This document shows, one piece after another, positions 12,851-15,064 of a stretch of DNA of 15,064 nucleotides (the stretch's first letter is position 1; each line of letters starts with the position of its first letter). This DNA comes from an uncultured Eubacteriales bacterium (GTDB taxonomy: Bacteria > Bacillota_A > Clostridia > Peptostreptococcales > Anaerovoracaceae), in NCBI GenBank assembly GCA_902790885.1, contig CADATR010000030.1, forward strand, positions 1 through 15,064, in the 5' to 3' direction. A model generated the notes under the pieces. It ran no database searches. It was given only the letters and a program-made list of their open reading frames with translations, and was not told where the DNA came from. A program made the translations under genes and the position numbers.

Positions 12851-13593
12851 TGAACATACTGGAAACTGATAATTTATCAATGGCTTTCGATGACCAGAAG
12901 ATCATTGAAGATATCTCAATACATGTAGAGAAGGGCGAGCTCGTGAGTCTGCTCGGTCTGTCCGGCTCAGGCAAAACGACGCTGTTCAACTGCATCGCCG
13001 GGATATACCAGCCTGTGTCCGGACGTGTTCTGATGGAAGGGAAGGATATCACCGGTGAGACGGGGCATCTTGCGTATATGCTGCAGAAGGATCTTCTTCT
13101 TCCGTATTATACTATCGAGGACAATGTTGCTCTGCCTCTTGTGATACGCGGACAGTCAAGGAAGGCAGCCCGTGAGGCTGTACAGGAGTATTTCCCTGAA
13201 TTCGGGCTTGAGGATACGCAGAAGAAATACCCGAGCCAGCTTTCGGGCGGAATGCGTCAGCGTGCCGCACTGCTTAGAACATACATGTTTTCGGACAGCA
13301 TGGCCCTGCTTGACGAGCCGTTCTCAGCGCTCGATACTATTACCAAGAGTTCGATACATGAGTGGTATCTCGACATAATGGAGCGAATAAATCTCTCCAC
13401 TATATTCATCACACATGATATCGATGAGGCCATACTGCTGTCAGACCGCATCTACATACTGCAGGGCAGACCGGGGCGAATCAACGGTGAGCTGAGAATA
13501 GAGCCTCCCCGCAGAGAACGCGCGGGATTCAACCTGACTGAGCAGTTCCTCGAATATAAGCGCAGTATAATCGATCAGATACGTGCCCAATAG
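12850..13593 (+). CDS. ABC transporter ATP-binding protein (ThiZ-like)
   Basis: A 247-residue ABC ATPase of the nitrate/taurine/ThiZ type. Visible motifs are Walker A GLSGSGKTT (36-44), a Q-loop in YMLQKDLLLP, signature LSGGMRQRAALLRT, Walker B ALLDEPFSALD and H-loop ITHDIDEA. The protein would energise the ThiX-like permease from the cytoplasmic side. Its ATG overlaps the stop of the lipoprotein gene by one base (TAATG), and it is the last gene of the operon. Compared with other ThiXYZ loci, no tenA-type or thiamine biosynthesis gene is adjacent. A hairpin 34 bases after the stop is a likely terminator. Confidence 0.93.
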   Translation: MNILETDNLSMAFDDQKIIEDISIHVEKGELVSLLGLSGSGKTTLFNCIAGIYQPVSGRVLMEGKDITGETGHLAYMLQKDLLLPYYTIEDNVALPLVIRGQSRKAAREAVQEYFPEFGLEDTQKKYPSQLSGGMRQRAALLRTYMFSDSMALLDEPFSALDTITKSSIHEWYLDIMERINLSTIFITHDIDEAILLSDRIYILQGRPGRINGELRIEPPRRERAGFNLTEQFLEYKRSIIDQIRAQ

Positions 13594-13627
13594 GGTCAGA
13601 CGTCCTGACAGGGACAGTAAAACAATT

Positions 13628-13670
13628 CTGCAGCCTTCGATCTCAGCATCGTTGTGCTGCAGTATTATTT
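13628..13670 (+). terminator. Probable terminator of the thiamine-uptake operon
   Basis: CTGCAGC (13628-13634) pairs with GCTGCAG (13656-13662) and encloses a second 4-bp stem (CGAT/ATCG, 13638-13651). The downstream T tract is interrupted (TATTATTTT). A smaller 5-bp hairpin (GTCAG/CTGAC, 13595-13609) without Ts lies just before it. Position supports the call; the broken T tract lowers confidence. Confidence 0.55.
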
Positions 13671-13748
13671 TGCTCCCTTATCATTTTGACAGCTGTGTTC
13701 GGCCATTATTTCCCGGAAAGAATTATGATAAAGAAAAGATGTATAACC

Positions 13749-13779
13749 TTGTAAATATATTGAAAAACAAGAGTATAAT
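13749..13779 (+). promoter_or_regulatory. Possible promoter of the EamA-family gene
   Basis: A perfect TATAAT (13774-13779) follows TTGTAA (13749-13754) with a long 19-base spacer. A separate TTGACA at 13686-13691 lacks a good -10. This is the best candidate in the 291-base gap 13594-13884, which otherwise holds the terminator above. Confidence 0.3.
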
Positions 13780-13884
13780 AGGAAAGACTGCAAACTCATT
13801 CCGGACTCTGTTTTGCCGGGATTCATTACGCAGGATTCTGCACTGAGACATCCGGCAATACGGCCGCAGCGGATACAAAGGATA

Positions 13885-14736
13885 TTGAATAACAAAACCA
13901 AGGGTATAATCTGTATAATTGCGTCAGCGTTTTTCTTTTCGCTGATGTCGCTGTTTGTAAGAATGGCGGGCGATCTGCCGACCATGGAAAAGGCTTTCTT
14001 CAGAAACGCGATAGCAGCTGTTTTTGCTGTCGTGATACTTTCGCGTACGCCGGAGAAGTTTCATATACGCAGGGAGAGCTGGCCCGACCTCATCCGCAGA
14101 TCGCTGTATGGGACGATGGGAGTTATCCTTAACTTCTGGGCAATAGATCATATAACCATAGCAGACGCGAGCGTGCTCAACAAGATGTCTCCGTTCTTCG
14201 CGATCATAATGTCTGCTGCCATCCTGAAAGAGAGAGCGACGAAGAAGGAGTGGGCGATCGTAGCGGCCGCATTCCTCGGGGCCGTACTGGTGATCAAGCC
14301 GACTGCCGGGATCGCGAGCATACCGGCTTTCGCGGGACTTCTGTCGGGATTCGGAGCCGGAGCTGCATACACATATGTGCGCAAGCTCGGAATAAGCGGG
14401 GAACGCGGACCTGTTATAATAATGGTGTTCTCGCTGTTCTCGTGCATCGTGTGTCTTCCGTTCATGCTGTTCGACTTCCACCCGATGACATTGACTCAGC
14501 TGCTTATACTCTTAGGCGCGGGAATGTCCGCGATGGGTGGCCAGCTGACTATAACAGCAGCATACACTTATGCTCCCGCAAAGGAGATCTCGGTATATGA
14601 CTACACCAATATACTGTTCACCGCGCTGTGGGGCCTGATCGCCTTCAGTGAGATACCGGATATCCTGAGCATATGCGGATATGTGATTATCATTTCAATG
14701 GCCATACTCAAATGGCATCAGAATATGCAGAATTAA
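13885..14736 (+). CDS. EamA/DMT-family membrane transporter
   Basis: A protein of about 283 residues, an EamA-domain exporter with about ten hydrophobic segments in two repeated halves. The first half opens with KTKGIICIIASAFFFSLMSLFVR and contains FFRN followed by a stretch ending in a conserved LNKMSPFFA region; the second begins near the GLLSGFGAGAAYTYVRKL segment. Members move amino acids, nucleotide-related compounds or other metabolites; the substrate is unknown. The start is uncertain. The TTG at 13885 gives the usual N-terminus (xNNKTKG) with AAAGGA two bases upstream, whereas the earlier TTG at 13813 adds 24 non-membrane residues and has no ribosome site. The MFS gene follows after 25 bases. 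Confidence 0.87.
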   Translation: MNNKTKGIICIIASAFFFSLMSLFVRMAGDLPTMEKAFFRNAIAAVFAVVILSRTPEKFHIRRESWPDLIRRSLYGTMGVILNFWAIDHITIADASVLNKMSPFFAIIMSAAILKERATKKEWAIVAAAFLGAVLVIKPTAGIASIPAFAGLLSGFGAGAAYTYVRKLGISGERGPVIIMVFSLFSCIVCLPFMLFDFHPMTLTQLLILLGAGMSAMGGQLTITAAYTYAPAKEISVYDYTNILFTALWGLIAFSEIPDILSICGYVIIISMAILKWHQNMQN

Positions 14737-14761
14737 AACAGAAAAGGGGGGGCTGACTTAC

Positions 14762-15064
14762 GTGGCCGGCAAACTAAGGGATACTTTCAGACAGGATTCG
14801 GGGTACAGGTCGTTTTTTGTTTCTATAATCACGTTCGCTCTGGCGTATGGGCTCTACAAGGGGATACTCGACAACTATCTGGCTGAGGTGGTCGGGATGT
14901 CGGAATTCGACAAGGGAGTATCGGAGTTCTTCCGGGAGATCCCGGGGATACTGCTGGTACTGGTGCTTGCTGTTCTGTACGAGTTTTCAGCAGAGCGGAT
15001 CTATCAGGTCGGAGCGCTCATAATGTTCGCTGGGCTTGCGATGCAGTCCGTCATAAGTCCGACC
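14762..15064 (+). CDS. Major facilitator superfamily transporter, N-terminal part (cut by right edge)
   Basis: The first 101 codons of a membrane protein start with GTG at 14762, preceded by AGGGGGG nine bases upstream. After a short polar lead (RDTFRQDSGYRSFF) there are hydrophobic segments (about 20-35, 62-75 and 83-97). A soluble loop with LDNYLAEVVGMSEFDKGVSE and an R-E-I-P-G motif between the first two segments is typical of MFS proteins. The frame is open to the window edge. It probably shares a transcript with the EamA gene, 25 bases upstream. No substrate can be deduced from the fragment. Confidence 0.75.
   Translation, partial: MAGKLRDTFRQDSGYRSFFVSIITFALAYGLYKGILDNYLAEVVGMSEFDKGVSEFFREIPGILLVLVLAVLYEFSAERIYQVGALIMFAGLAMQSVISPT

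Noticed and set aside
13583..13846. 87-codon frame between the ABC ATPase and EamA genes
   Set aside because: It overlaps the probable terminator and the EamA upstream region, and has an odd composition with no family match or ribosome site.
13782..13892. Frame reading ...TETSGNTAAADTKDIE before the EamA gene, as a possible frameshifted N-terminus
   Set aside because: It has no start codon and several upstream stops. The EamA family normally begins at the NNKTKG segment, so the extra sequence is not needed.
1..15064. CRISPR array, tRNA, rRNA, insertion sequence or prophage
   Set aside because: Read through on both strands; no periodic repeat array, no tRNA-like cloverleaf with TTCGA arm, and no transposase, integrase or phage structural gene was recognised.

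Overview
The window looks like a chromosomal segment of a low- to mid-GC anaerobic Firmicute, probably Clostridia. This is inferred from strong AGGAGG-type ribosome binding sites, a Gram-positive lipoprotein (LAGC lipobox), an oxygen-sensitive Fe-S/FAD enoate-reductase-type enzyme and a TPP riboswitch with an intrinsic terminator. Genus cannot be fixed from the sequence. Almost all genes are on the + strand. I see no tRNA, rRNA, CRISPR array, transposase or phage gene.

Region 1 (1-4835) is a TetR-controlled redox operon. A TetR regulator on the minus strand is divergent from a four-gene plus-strand operon: a FrnE/DsbA-like thiol oxidoreductase, a glyoxalase-II-like metallo-beta-lactamase-fold hydrolase, a 660-residue old-yellow-enzyme/2,4-dienoyl-CoA-reductase-type flavoenzyme and a small nitroreductase. 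A strong hairpin terminator closes it. A 7+2+7 bp inverted repeat lies between the -35 and -10 boxes of both divergent promoters, and a second, near-identical copy lies in the operon leader. The layout suggests repression relieved by a small molecule, perhaps an electrophile, quinone or other reducible compound.

Region 2 (4836-9632) is a run of small, mostly enzyme-like genes. It has an ArsC/Spx-like protein, then, behind a recognisable promoter, a tight cluster of a YfcE/MJ0936-type phosphoesterase with an extra C-terminal tail, a Lin0512-family protein of unknown function, an AlkZ-related protein and a glutaredoxin-like protein. A PhzF-family protein, a PHP-domain hydrolase and a NUDIX hydrolase follow; the last two overlap.

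Region 3 (9633-10620) carries an antibiotic-biosynthesis-monooxygenase-like protein and a carboxymuconolactone-decarboxylase-family protein. They are flanked by short coding remnants that could be the tails of lost genes, possibly flavodoxins.

Region 4 (10584-13670) is a thiamine/thiamine-precursor uptake operon: promoter, TPP riboswitch, intrinsic terminator, small thiamine-binding protein, ABC permease, THI5/NMT1-like lipoprotein and ABC ATPase (ThiXYZ type). The last four genes overlap one another.

Region 5 (13671-15064) holds an EamA/DMT-family exporter and the start of a major-facilitator transporter that runs off the right edge. The best candidates for undescribed biology are the TetR redox operon and the phosphoesterase/Lin0512/AlkZ-related/glutaredoxin cluster. 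Neither can be called a new system from sequence alone.
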